Shown piece after piece: positions 52,101-61,519 of a DNA stretch of 64,000 nucleotides; within the stretch, counting starts at the first letter, position 1, and every line of letters begins with the position of its first letter. Both the position numbers and the translations under genes were made by a program. Under the pieces are notes generated by a model. That model was not told the origin of the DNA, searched no databases, and saw only the letters and a list, made by a program, of their open reading frames with translations. The DNA comes from Calonectria ilicicola (lineage: Eukaryota > Ascomycota > Sordariomycetes > Hypocreales > Nectriaceae): the NCBI GenBank assembly GCA_020809705.1, contig CP085826.1:8090652-8154651 (forward strand), read 5' to 3'.

Positions 52101-53240
52101 ACACGGCACGATTTTGCACAAGAAATTTACAATGCATGTCATAATCCCAAGATATCGGCCAGCAGAGGGCTCTCGGCGATCAATGCCACCTGGGCTCTGG
52201 TCTTGCGGGCCGCTATCCAGCACACGAGCGAAGACGATATACCGTGGCAAGATTGGGTTACCGGGCTGGCAACGGCCATTGCTTCCGTCGGGATTGAATG
52301 GGTGCCCGGGTCGCATGGGCAAAGCCTGACCTCTCGACGTATTATTCAGCTTATTGGGAATGTCGAGAGAACCATGCACATCCCGGCTGCCCGGCCCGGG
52401 AGCTTGAAGCGAAACGCCATCATAGCCGCGCAAGAGATGGAGCAACTCAACCAGCCAACCAAAAGAGCTCGCAGGCATATAATCGATTTTGGCTGTCATA
52501 TTCCGTTTGCTCGAGTCCCGAAGCGAGTACAGGACGGGTTTGAGAAGCTGGAGAAGCAATATCCAAAGGCAAAGGATAAGCCGGTGCGGAATCATTACCG
52601 ACTTGCTTACAACTGCCTGATAGAGAGCCTGGGGAATGCCCGATGCGACTTAATGCTCATTTTGGTGCTAACCCTTGCCTCATCGACAGAGACTCCAATC
52701 ATAGCCAAGGGCCAGGACAAATTTACGATATGGCAAAGGCGTGACCCGGACATGTATGCAGCCACAATGGTCACACGGATGCTATGGTTTATGAAGCCTG
52801 AGATATTTCCATGGGAAGTAGAGAAGAAGGGGTGATGTGCATCAAGGATTTGACACCGAAGATTGGTATGTACAACACAACACAATACTTCTTCCACCCG
52901 TCCTAGCCATTCACTCGCCTATATACTTGTATATTTTACCTGCTTGCCCCGGGTAAGATAAGATAAGGCAAATGTTAAGAGAACCAGCGCCTTGACTAAT
53001 GACTGAGTAGAACATACAAAGGTGAGCAACCGCGTTTTGCAAAAGGTAGGATGGATCTATGTTACAAGTAAACAGTTTCGAAATACAGGAGCAAAGCTCA
53101 GATCTGACGAGGAGCTGCATGCCTTGCGAAAAAAGCTGGTTTCTTGCATGAAGAACCCCGAAGTCTTTATCTCTCTAGTCTTTCACAGTACGGATAAGGT
53201 TTGGGTAGATCGGTGTAGGTCAATTATTAATAGAAGGTAG
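49122..53240 (+). CDS. Giant orphan protein of about 1265 aa, four exons, one frameshift
   Basis: The model is exons 49122-49386, 49484-51944, 52025-52865 and 53011-53240. Intron 1 is either GC-AG (GCAAGT donor at 49387, TAG acceptor) or GT-AG (49391-49490). Introns 2 (51945-52024) and 3 (52866-53010, branch TGACTAAT) are clear. Frame is lost once, at the GGGG run 52829-52832 followed at once by TGA. One more G restores continuity into KDLTPKI and then the last exon, and makes the total exactly divisible by three. The protein begins acidic. It carries a Ser-Asp run at about residues 350-370 encoded by a (gacagc) repeat, then a large helical region with WxxR, RHSQLWFSKLGG and LWVPQM segments. 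I recognise no known domain. There is no signal peptide. Adjacency and shared orientation with the ParB-like gene suggest a functional pair. Confidence 0.68.
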
Positions 53241-54540
53241 TGTTTTATTTAGATTTTAGTAGTTGATTTATTGTAACATACCAATATTTACTTATATTTA
53301 TCTTTGCCACTCTCGTTGCTAACTAGTGTAAAGATGTGCTCCTAAACGTGATCTTTAAGTTGACTAGGAAAGTAAAATGGCACTTTCCCAATATATTATT
53401 GCCTATATTATCAATTGGTTAGGATAGTGACAGACTTATAATAAACTTTCATTAGCTAAGACAGCTATTGTATTATATTGGAAGATAGAGGCAAGCAGGG
53501 GGCCGAGCTTGTAAGCATACTGACCAGGTGGACAGTATAGGAAACGGATGCGGGGCGATTGCTGTGATCAATATTAGATGAAAGCTGCAGTGCCGGTCAG
53601 CAACAACGCTTATAGACTAATCAATCCAGCTCCACCAAGCAATATCGGTCCCCAGCGTCACAAAGCAGCGTCACAAAGATTGCATTCGGATTCAAGCAAC
53701 AACGTTGATCTGTTTAGGTTCCAGTAAATGCTTTCAAAGTACTAAACTAAAATACTAACTAACCGAAATATGCCCCCATACTCTTCAGCCGCACTTGATC
53801 AAAATCTGAGAAGGAATATGGATACTATAGAAGCCAAGTATAGGTCGATTACCCACATATAACATATTAGGTACTGTCAAGCATGCTATCTTGATTCTCA
53901 AGAGTAGACTCGGCAGCCTCAGCCGCCTTTGCGTCAATCGTCCAGGATTCCTTGGAGGGAAGCTTTCCACTTTACAGTGCACTCTAAAGCACAGCATCGA
54001 TTGATTGTCTTCTCTGGTCCAGCATCAGCTCCAGCGCCAGCGCCAATCACAACCGCAGCAAGTGAGCCAGGGTCAACACCTCGTCAAGCATTGTACGTGA
54101 TGGACAGGTTAGAGCCATCATTACCCACAAATATAATATCAAGGCCAGCGAAATACTGGTTCAGCCTATTGACCAGGAAGTTGACGAGGTCAGGTCTCAG
54201 CTCGGCAGCAACAGCGATTCCGAAGATGACCGCCCAGCTAAGTGGATCCAAAAAAACATAAACTGGCTCCTGGCCCACTGCAGGCAGGGTCAGCAGCTCT
54301 GACTTCGGCGGTGCGAGAAGGCCTGCAGCCGGCGCCGTCTCCGAAATTGACCACTTCCCAGATGTGAAATGATAACTCGTCCACCACTTGTATTTGTTTG
54401 TCGACGGTGCCGGGTTGGAGAAATTTTAGCTTATCTCTCTAGACTTACTGCTACTGTAGACCTGGCCGCTTAGATTGCCACCTTCAAGCTACTATACAAT
54501 TGTTTCTTGCGGTTGATATACAGCAGAGCGGCCTGGAGGC
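53241..54540. other. Mostly non-coding, with one coding-like fragment
   Basis: Normal-to-low GC. A plus-strand stretch at about 54072-54299 reads without stops (…IKASEILVQPIDQEVDEV, then SDSEDDRPAKWIQKNINWLL) and ends at TGA. No start or upstream exon can be assigned. The opposite strand also has a 64-codon frame there. It may be the tail of a decayed gene. Nothing else was identified. Confidence 0.35.
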
Positions 54541-54564
54541 AACTGCACACTATCAATAAAAATC

Positions 54565-54581
54565 TTTTTTTTTTTTTTTTT
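54565..54581. repeat. 17-bp poly-T run
   Basis: Preceded by caataaaaatc. Such a run could mark the end of a retroposed sequence on the minus strand, or be a simple homopolymer. Confidence 0.7.
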
Positions 54582-54589
54582 GTTTTATG

Positions 54590-55645
54590 TAAAGGGGCAG
54601 CGGATACTTATTTATATACAATGGTTGGCTGTTAATTTATTGAATTAATGTCATCCTTCTATTAAGGGATAATCTCTTAGTAAGATGAGCGATTATACAA
54701 ATGCTCCTTTACTCGAGGGGGGAGTGTGTGTGTAGGAGGAAGGGCTGAGAAATGTGGATGGCGTGGAAGGGTCTGCTCTATTTGCAGTGTGATGACCTAT
54801 AGCTACAGCCAGTTACAACTGATAGATCTATAGTATAATTATAGTTGTAATTATGAGGTTGGAAATTCATTTAAAGACTTTATAAATTATTATGTAGCTA
54901 GCTATAGAACTAAGTATATCTAGTTCTTATAAATTGTTTGTTACCTATTAAGTAAAATGCTTATATATATTAACTAAAAAGGAAGAGGCTAATATTATAA
55001 AATAAACTTAAATATTATTACTAAGGTATACTAAGTTCTTAGATTAATTTAATATATAGGTATGTTTCTAGTATAGTCTCTCCTAGATTATATTCTACTT
55101 TATTTTATATTATATTCTTTAATACTTATTATCTACATAACCCTATTCTTTTTTTCCTATTAGATCTATTTACTAGACCATTCTTCTTAAACTTAATAAA
55201 AGATATAGTTGATCATATTTAATCTACTTACCTAATAATCTTTTCCTCCTATTTTCTTATTATACTAGATATAATTAGATATAGCTACTATGATCACCTT
55301 ATTTACAGTTACCCTGTCTTTATCTAATAATAATTTAATTTTTAATATACTACTATTTTATCTAAACCACATATAAAATAGTAGCTAGCTAAAAGGTAAT
55401 ATAGAAAGTCAAATAGAACAGCGCTTATAACCAATAGTTAATGCAGCTATATTCGGACAAGGTATATATACAATCTAGACTAACTTATAATTACAATATA
55501 GTAGTTAGTATATTTATTAATCAACTATATATATTCTAAACTCCTATCTACTATAATTATTACAAAAATAATATATATAAGCTACCTTATTTAACTAAGC
55601 TAGATACTCAACTATAAGATTAGTATCATTTTACTTAACCTTGGG
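54590..55645. other. AT-rich flank of the young chromovirus
   Basis: It contains a G-rich purine tract (gaggggggagtgtgtgtgt, about 54715-54734), which could be an old polypurine tract. About 800 bp of AT-rich, RIP-like sequence with no gene follows. It does not match the sequence on the other side of the element. Confidence 0.45.
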
Positions 55646-56040
55646 TGTTATGACCCATGACACGCCTAGGCGGTCTACGACGGCAGAACTAACACCTACC
55701 TACCCTATAGCCCCACACCAACCAATAAGGAAGCGCTCACTCGCGATCACCCATAATGTTGGTGATCACCCTGTGATCACCCATCCGATCACCAATACTT
55801 AGATAGAACCAACACAGTGAGCGCCTACTACGATAATAGTATATAGACAGGTTAGAATCCGCCCTTATGGCCGATACTAGCCAGCTTTCAATACAACTTG
55901 GTTACCTCAATTGCGATTGACTATTACCTAACGTAACACTTCCATTGCTCTATTTACCATAACGCGCCTAACCATCCTGCCAACAATAAACCCTTCGTTC
56001 TGATTGGTTCATCAAGTTGGGAATTGACCAGACCGTTACA
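55646..56040 (+). repeat. 5' LTR of the young chromovirus
   Basis: 395 bp, TGTTATGACC…GACCAGACCGTTACA. It holds a TATA box (tatata, 55840-55845). About 40 bp later lies agctttcaa (55883-55891), the likely start of the R region. Confidence 0.95.
55840..55891 (+). promoter_or_regulatory. TATA box and presumed transcript start in the LTR
   Basis: tatata at 55840-55845 precedes agctttcaa at 55883-55891 by a normal fungal TATA-to-start distance. The latter is perfectly complementary to the leader just outside the LTR (56043-56051). Confidence 0.55.
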
Positions 56041-56042
56041 CG

Positions 56043-56051
56043 TTGAAAGCT
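56043..56051 (+). promoter_or_regulatory. Self-priming primer-binding site
   Basis: ttgaaagct lies two bases after the 5' LTR, where a tRNA-complementary site normally sits. It does not begin TGG, as most tRNA sites do. It is the exact complement of agctttcaa in the LTR. Known Tf1-type elements prime reverse transcription with the folded 5' end of their own RNA. Confidence 0.6.
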
Positions 56052-56093
56052 CTTGTTCAGTTGGTTACCCGCGTCAACAATTGAGCAATAACA

Positions 56094-57875
56094 ATGTCCG
56101 GAAAGAACCCCGCCGCCACTGCTCCTCCTAGCAACGCCGAGTTGACTACGGAACTGCAGCAGGTTAAGAAGAAACTCGCAGATGCACAAGCACAACTTAA
56201 AGCAGAAAAAGCCGGAACCACCACGGTTGAAGGAAACAAGGGTAAAGACATTGGTGAAATTCTGAGACCCCCGGTCCCAGAGCCCTTCCTAGGAAAGGCT
56301 GCCGATGTAGTCCCCTTCCTCACCCGAATGAAGGGATACTTCCGCTTTTTCCCAACGCGACTTGCAACCCCCGAAGCCCAGGTACTATACACCAAAACCC
56401 TCCTCCAAGGAGACGCAGGAGTATGGTTTGAACCCATCATGAGAGACTATCTGGAAAACGAGGACGACGCCGACCAAAATGAAGAGACCCGAGAGATCTT
56501 CAGAGACTGGGAACATTTCGAAACCGCTATTAAAGACAATTTCGGCACGATCGATATGGAACAACAAGCTGTAAACCAGTTATACGAACTTAAACAAACA
56601 AAATCCTGCAGCCAGTATTCGGCCGAGTTCAAAAGGATTGCAGCACGAACAGCCTGGGATGACGACGCACTAATGGAACTCTACTATAGAGGCCTGAAGG
56701 GCGAAGTCAAGGACGAAATCTATAAAGAAGACCGGCCAGAAAAACTCTCGGAGTATATCAAAAGTGCTGTCAAGATCGACGAAAGACAATTTAACCGACG
56801 CAAGGAACGCGCCCGAGATAACAAAAACCCATATATCCCGAATAAAGGAAAAACCCAGAATAAGCAACAAAGCACCGCACACGGGACTCATTCAGGGCCA
56901 ATGGAACTCGGCGCCACCCAGGGGTATGACAAAAGTAAGATTACCTGCTTCAACTGCGGGAAAAAAGGACATAAATCCTTCGAATGCCGCTCCCCGAAAA
57001 CAGGAAATCAGTTCAAACCCATACCAGAAGGACAGAAACAACTCAACACTATGAAAACTCAATGGACCCCGGTACCAGAAGGAAAAGAGGATACCACAGG
57101 AAAAGTTGTTCTTGCTGTCATTAAGAAACATGAACCAACCACCATAGTTAAGCAATGTACGGAAAACCATGAGTTGCGCAAGGTAAAACTCACTCCGCAA
57201 CAAGAAATCGATGAAGCCATCCGAAAAGCATGGTCAACCCGACAAGAAGGCCAGTCCTGCCTTCCCCACGAATGGTTGGAACGAGCCAAGAAGATAGGAA
57301 TCCCTGCATCCATCCTAGATGTGTATACCGACAAAGCACCAGCATGGTGGGATACCTGCACTTATGACGAAAATGGAAACAGGAAATGGACAACTAGTAT
57401 TAAAAGAATGGCCCAACAAGTCAGGGAACCCTCGTGGGACGGAGACAAAGTCTTCCTACTTGCGCGAAGCGAATGGCAACCAGGAAACCGCGACCCCCGA
57501 CCTATCCAACATAAGGAGGATGACCCTAGACTAAACACGGTACACGAAGAACATAAGAACATCTCATGGGTAAGCTGCTACGACCACGACTGCCTCCAAC
57601 ACATGGAACAAAAGCAGCATGCAGCATGCTTTCCCATTAGGGTAGAAGACGTGGTCATCCACCGCGCCTATGGGAGACACTTCGACCGACACGAAGTAAC
57701 GGGAAGAAACCCCCACTACCAGTTCACTATGTTGGAACCAGGTGAGCCTGAGTTCCCCGATTGCAGCGAGCTGCCCTGGAATGAATGTCAAGACCCCAAA
57801 TGCGATATCCACATGATAGATAAAGCAATGGCCTGGCACCGAACAAAACCAAAAAACGAGCGGAGCCCCCTGTAG
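56094..57875 (+). CDS. gag: Gag protein of the chromovirus
   Basis: 593 residues from the ATG 53 bp after the 5' LTR. A coiled-coil-like N-terminus (ELTTELQQVKKKLADAQAQL, about 18-37) is followed by a retrotransposon gag capsid region (PFLGKAADVVPFLTRMKGYF … YYRGLKGEVKDEIYKED). A CCHC zinc knuckle CFNCGKKGHKSFEC sits at about residues 285-298, and then a long tail. The stop at 57873 lies five codons after the slippery sequence A AAA AAC (57851-57857), so about 588 residues are shared with the Gag-Pol fusion. It forms the virus-like particle that packages the element RNA. Confidence 0.93.
   Translation: MSGKNPAATAPPSNAELTTELQQVKKKLADAQAQLKAEKAGTTTVEGNKGKDIGEILRPPVPEPFLGKAADVVPFLTRMKGYFRFFPTRLATPEAQVLYTKTLLQGDAGVWFEPIMRDYLENEDDADQNEETREIFRDWEHFETAIKDNFGTIDMEQQAVNQLYELKQTKSCSQYSAEFKRIAARTAWDDDALMELYYRGLKGEVKDEIYKEDRPEKLSEYIKSAVKIDERQFNRRKERARDNKNPYIPNKGKTQNKQQSTAHGTHSGPMELGATQGYDKSKITCFNCGKKGHKSFECRSPKTGNQFKPIPEGQKQLNTMKTQWTPVPEGKEDTTGKVVLAVIKKHEPTTIVKQCTENHELRKVKLTPQQEIDEAIRKAWSTRQEGQSCLPHEWLERAKKIGIPASILDVYTDKAPAWWDTCTYDENGNRKWTTSIKRMAQQVREPSWDGDKVFLLARSEWQPGNRDPRPIQHKEDDPRLNTVHEEHKNISWVSCYDHDCLQHMEQKQHAACFPIRVEDVVIHRAYGRHFDRHEVTGRNPHYQFTMLEPGEPEFPDCSELPWNECQDPKCDIHMIDKAMAWHRTKPKNERSPL
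57851..57857 (+). promoter_or_regulatory. -1 ribosomal frameshift site A AAA AAC
   Basis: In the gag frame the codons are CCA AAA AAC, which gives a canonical X XXY YYZ heptamer 15 nt before the gag stop. A -1 shift enters the frame that reads into pol. Both RIPped relatives keep it as A AAA AAT. A GC-rich segment just downstream (gagcggagcccc … ggctagggc) could form the stimulatory stem. Confidence 0.7.
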
Positions 57876-58016
57876 AAGAGCAGCAGGAGCGGCTAGGGCA
57901 ACGACCCCGGAGTTACCGAAAGAACTCCCTAAAAAGCTCTATACTCTACAACTAAAGAGCAACCCCGACGACGATTAGAAATAGAAGTAAGGATTAAAGG
58001 GAAGTGGTGTAACGCT

Positions 58017-60233
58017 ATGGTGGATAGCGGAGCTGAGCGAAACTACGTGAATCCTCGAGTAGTTAACGAACTTCAGCTACCATGGACAACGAAAGTCGAC
58101 CCGTACGAAATCATCAATATAGAAGGAACACCCTTTGGATATAACAACGGTATTATAGACAAAAAGATTGATCACCTGAAAGTCTTCGTTGAAGGAAAGA
58201 ACCAAGGAATAACCTTCGATATTGTTGATATCGGACAACACGACCTAGTTTTAGGGTACCCATGGTTATACCGATACAACCCTAATATCTGCTGGCGTAC
58301 TGGCCAGGTGCAAATACCCGAGGAGTATGATGCAGCCAGCGATATTTCCATAAAACACGATGAGAGATCTCGAACTCCTAGCCCTGACCAAGCAGGAGAC
58401 ATGAGCGAAGGAGAATCTTCGCCACCCAAAGGAACAAAACATAAACACAAGAACGGTCAGAAAAGGCAAAGACAACGAACGATCGCCTGCCTTAGAACAC
58501 AGTTCCAACAAATCGATAAAAGCCTCAAAGAAATGAAGGCTGAAGCAGAAACAGACAGACTGCACAATGTACCCCCACAGTACCGAATCTATGAAAAGCT
58601 CTTCGCAGAAGAACTAGACACTGGACTACCTGAGTTTAGCCAGTGGGATCACGAAATCGTCCTTAAAGACGGATCCAACACCCGATTTTACCCTATTTAT
58701 AATCTCAACCAAATCGAGCTTGATACCCTGAAGGAATACATCCAAGATATGCTCAAAAAGGGATATATCCGTATTTCAAACTCCGAAGCTGGTTACCCTG
58801 TCATGTTTGTGCCTAAGAAAAACGGGAAGCTACGCCTCGTCGTGGACTACCGACAGCTCAACGATATCACCATTAAAGATCGCACTCCACTACCATTGAT
58901 TAATGAAATGAAGGATCGCCTTCATGGAGCCAACATCTTTACTGCACTGGATCTTAAAGGAGCATACAATCTTATTCGCATTAAAGAAGGACATGAATGG
59001 AAAACCGCTTTCCGAACTAAGTTTGGACTGTTTGAATACCTAGTTATGCCTTTTGGACTCACAAATGCACCGGCATCATTTCAGCGAATGATAACCAATG
59101 TATTACGAGAACACTTAGATATCTTTGTTGTCTGCTACCTGGACGATATCCTCATCTTCTCCAAAAACGAGGAAGAACATGAAGAACACGTTCATAAGGT
59201 CTTAAAAGCCCTCCAAGACGCCAAACTCCTGGTTGAACCAGAAAAAAGCAAGTTCCACACTCAAGAAGTAGAATTTCTAGGACACATTATCAGCCCTAAC
59301 GAAATTCGCATGGACCCAAAGAAAGTTGCTGCAGTAAAAGATTGGAAGGAACCTACTAATGTGAAGGAAGTACAAGCCTTCCTCGGATTTGCTAACTATT
59401 ACCGAAGATTCATTAAGGGATTTAGTAAAATCGCCTCAGGCATGACAGAACTAACTAAGAAAGGAATTACCTTTCGATGGGGAAATAAAGCACAACAATC
59501 ATTCGAAGCCATAAAAAATGCTATTTTAGAAGAACCCATCCTTGCAATGTTCGACCCTGATAAGCCTATAGAGCTAGAAACCGATGCATCGGACTTCGCC
59601 CTAGGGGCCCAGATCGGACAACGAGATGAACAAGGAAACCTACATCCTATAGCATTCTACTCGCATAAGCTACATGGCCCTGAGCTAAACTACCCCATCT
59701 ACGATAAAGAATTCCTTGCTATTGTCAACGCTTTCAAAGAATTCCGACAATACCTTTTAGGAAGCAACCACAAAATCACAGTATACACCGACCATAAAAA
59801 CATTGCCTACTTCGCAACCACTCAAAAACTCAGTGGAAGGCAACTACGATATGCAGAATACCTATCCGAATTCGACTATCAAATCGTTCATGTTAAAGGA
59901 ACTGAGAATGGCCGCGCCGATGCGATCAGCCGCCGACCTGACTACAACACAGAAAAACCAAAAACACAAGAAAAACTATTGATCTACAACACCAACGGAG
60001 GACTAGAACAAGCCCCAATCAGTGGAATGACAATAGAAACAAAGAAAATAATCGCCGCTATGAGAATAGGAGGATTGCCGCGTGCAACCAGAACCACTAC
60101 TGCGGAAATACCCACACAACGAGTGGAACAGGGCAATCCACTACTAAGGAAAATCGAAGAATACAATCTAGCACTTCCAGAAGAAGAAAAACGGACTACC
60201 TACAAGTGCCAGAAGAACACCAAATGGAGTTAA
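58017..60233 (+). CDS. pol: Pol: protease, reverse transcriptase, RNase H
   Basis: A 738-codon frame. In the ancestral reading it is entered from gag by the -1 shift at 57857, not by the ATG at 58017. Two one-base losses (C run 57905-57908, A run 57931-57935) block that route in this copy. Domains: aspartic protease DSGAERNY (residues 3-10), RT with FVPKKNGKLRLVVDYRQLN (about 264-282), FTALDLKGAYNLIRI (about 308-322), PFGLTNAPASFQ, and catalytic YLDDILIF (about 371-378). RNase H has ETDASDFALGA (about 520-530) and DHKNIAYF. The frame ends early at 60233 because an A5 run (60187-60191) is one base short. It converts element RNA to DNA inside the particle. Confidence 0.93.
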   Translation: MVDSGAERNYVNPRVVNELQLPWTTKVDPYEIINIEGTPFGYNNGIIDKKIDHLKVFVEGKNQGITFDIVDIGQHDLVLGYPWLYRYNPNICWRTGQVQIPEEYDAASDISIKHDERSRTPSPDQAGDMSEGESSPPKGTKHKHKNGQKRQRQRTIACLRTQFQQIDKSLKEMKAEAETDRLHNVPPQYRIYEKLFAEELDTGLPEFSQWDHEIVLKDGSNTRFYPIYNLNQIELDTLKEYIQDMLKKGYIRISNSEAGYPVMFVPKKNGKLRLVVDYRQLNDITIKDRTPLPLINEMKDRLHGANIFTALDLKGAYNLIRIKEGHEWKTAFRTKFGLFEYLVMPFGLTNAPASFQRMITNVLREHLDIFVVCYLDDILIFSKNEEEHEEHVHKVLKALQDAKLLVEPEKSKFHTQEVEFLGHIISPNEIRMDPKKVAAVKDWKEPTNVKEVQAFLGFANYYRRFIKGFSKIASGMTELTKKGITFRWGNKAQQSFEAIKNAILEEPILAMFDPDKPIELETDASDFALGAQIGQRDEQGNLHPIAFYSHKLHGPELNYPIYDKEFLAIVNAFKEFRQYLLGSNHKITVYTDHKNIAYFATTQKLSGRQLRYAEYLSEFDYQIVHVKGTENGRADAISRRPDYNTEKPKTQEKLLIYNTNGGLEQAPISGMTIETKKIIAAMRIGGLPRATRTTTAEIPTQRVEQGNPLLRKIEEYNLALPEEEKRTTYKCQKNTKWS

Positions 60234-60941
60234 TAAGGGACATTCACGAACACCCCTTGCATGGCCACAAAGGCATCAACAAAACCCTTGAACGAGTCAA
60301 ACAGACATTTTCCTTTAGTAAGATGAAAAAGAAAGTTGAACAAGTATGTAAGGAATGCAGCCTATGTCGACACTCCAAAAACCAAGACACAAACCATACG
60401 GATTATTGCAACCATCCCCTGTCGCACAACGACCATGGGACTCAATCACAATGGACTTTATTACCAACCTCCCTTGTCAGCAGACCCTGCTACAGGAGTA
60501 TACTATGATAGTATTTTCGTTATTGTTGATCGCTTCACGAAAGCAGCATATTATCTCCCATATAATAAAGCAACAAAAGAAGAACAATTCGCCTACCTTT
60601 TCTTTCGACATATAGTCGCTATACACGGCCTACCAACCGAAATCATATCGGATAGAGGACAACCATTTGCATCTAAGTTTTGGCAAAGCCTGATGTCCTT
60701 AATGGGGTTAAACCACAAGCTAAGCACAGCTTTCCACCCCCAAACAGACGGACAAACCGAACGCCAAAACCAGGAAATTGAGCAATATCTACGATGCTAC
60801 ATTAACTACGAACAAACCGACTGGGTAGAAAAGTTACCTATCGCACAGCTAGCACATAACACATCCTACAATCACAGCATTAAGACAACACCAGCAAAAG
60901 CCAATTTTGGCTTCACACCAGATGCTTACCGAGCCCCTTAG
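60206..60941 (+). pseudogene. Integrase region of pol, broken by frameshifts
   Basis: Three frames together cover one integrase. Its HHCC zinc region (HEHPLHGHKG … [10 protein letters not shown]) is in the frame from 60206, and the central part ([14 protein letters not shown]) lies in a second frame. The catalytic core ([42 protein letters not shown], giving D, D and E) is in the frame ending at 60941. Shifts occur at A5 (60377-60381), CCC (60471-60473) and CCCC (60934-60937). At each, the two decayed relatives in this window have one more base. Integrase inserts the cDNA. As written, this copy cannot make it. Confidence 0.85.
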
Positions 60942-60964
60942 AAGGCACAATCCAAGCAAAAGCT

Positions 60965-61519
60965 ATGATCAAGTCAGATGATCTAAGAAAATTACATGAA
61001 GAAATGAAGACAGAACTTGAGTTCGTCCGTAACATCATGAAGAGACATTACAACCTCAAAAGGCTGAAGGGACCAACCTTTTCGGAGGGAGACATGGTCT
61101 ACCTAGCAACAAAAAATCTTGCAACAAAAAGACAAAACAAAAAAATCGACTTCACGCAGATTGGACCATACCCCATTAAAAGAAAAATATCAGAAAACAA
61201 CTATGAACTCGACCTCCCAGACAACATTAAAGTGCACCCTATCTTCCACATTTCACTGCTAGAACCCGGTGACGGCATCCAAGTCAATACAGGACCCAGC
61301 TACAAACCACAAATAGAAAACCCAGAAGATCAGTGGGAAGTCGAAAAAATCCTACAAAGGAGAGAAGAAGACGGGAAATTTGAAATTAAATGGAAAGGCT
61401 ATAAAGAAACAACATGGGAACCCGCGAAACATCTCACGCACTGCTCGAAGCTGCTGGAAGCGTTCCTGAGGACACAACGCCAAGCAAACCATCGAGGTCA
61501 ACAGCGTTCCAATCGATAA
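60965..61519 (+). CDS. Integrase C-terminus with chromodomain
   Basis: This is the continuation of integrase in the next frame. It starts with the helical MKTELEFVRNIMKRHYN segment, then GPYPIKRKISENNYELDLP (the GPY/F module). It ends with a chromodomain (WEVEKILQRREEDGKFEIKWKGY … TWEPAKHL, about residues 123-160). Chromodomains of this group bind methylated histone H3 and steer insertion into heterochromatin. That fits the nested insertion graveyard next door. The last 86 bp overlap the antisense ORF. Confidence 0.9.
   Translation: MIKSDDLRKLHEEMKTELEFVRNIMKRHYNLKRLKGPTFSEGDMVYLATKNLATKRQNKKIDFTQIGPYPIKRKISENNYELDLPDNIKVHPIFHISLLEPGDGIQVNTGPSYKPQIENPEDQWEVEKILQRREEDGKFEIKWKGYKETTWEPAKHLTHCSKLLEAFLRTQRQANHRGQQRSNR

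Noticed and set aside
53022..53240. Separate 72-aa gene
   Set aside because: It begins with GTG, and the frame continues upstream to a good acceptor at 53010. It fits better as the last exon of the giant gene.
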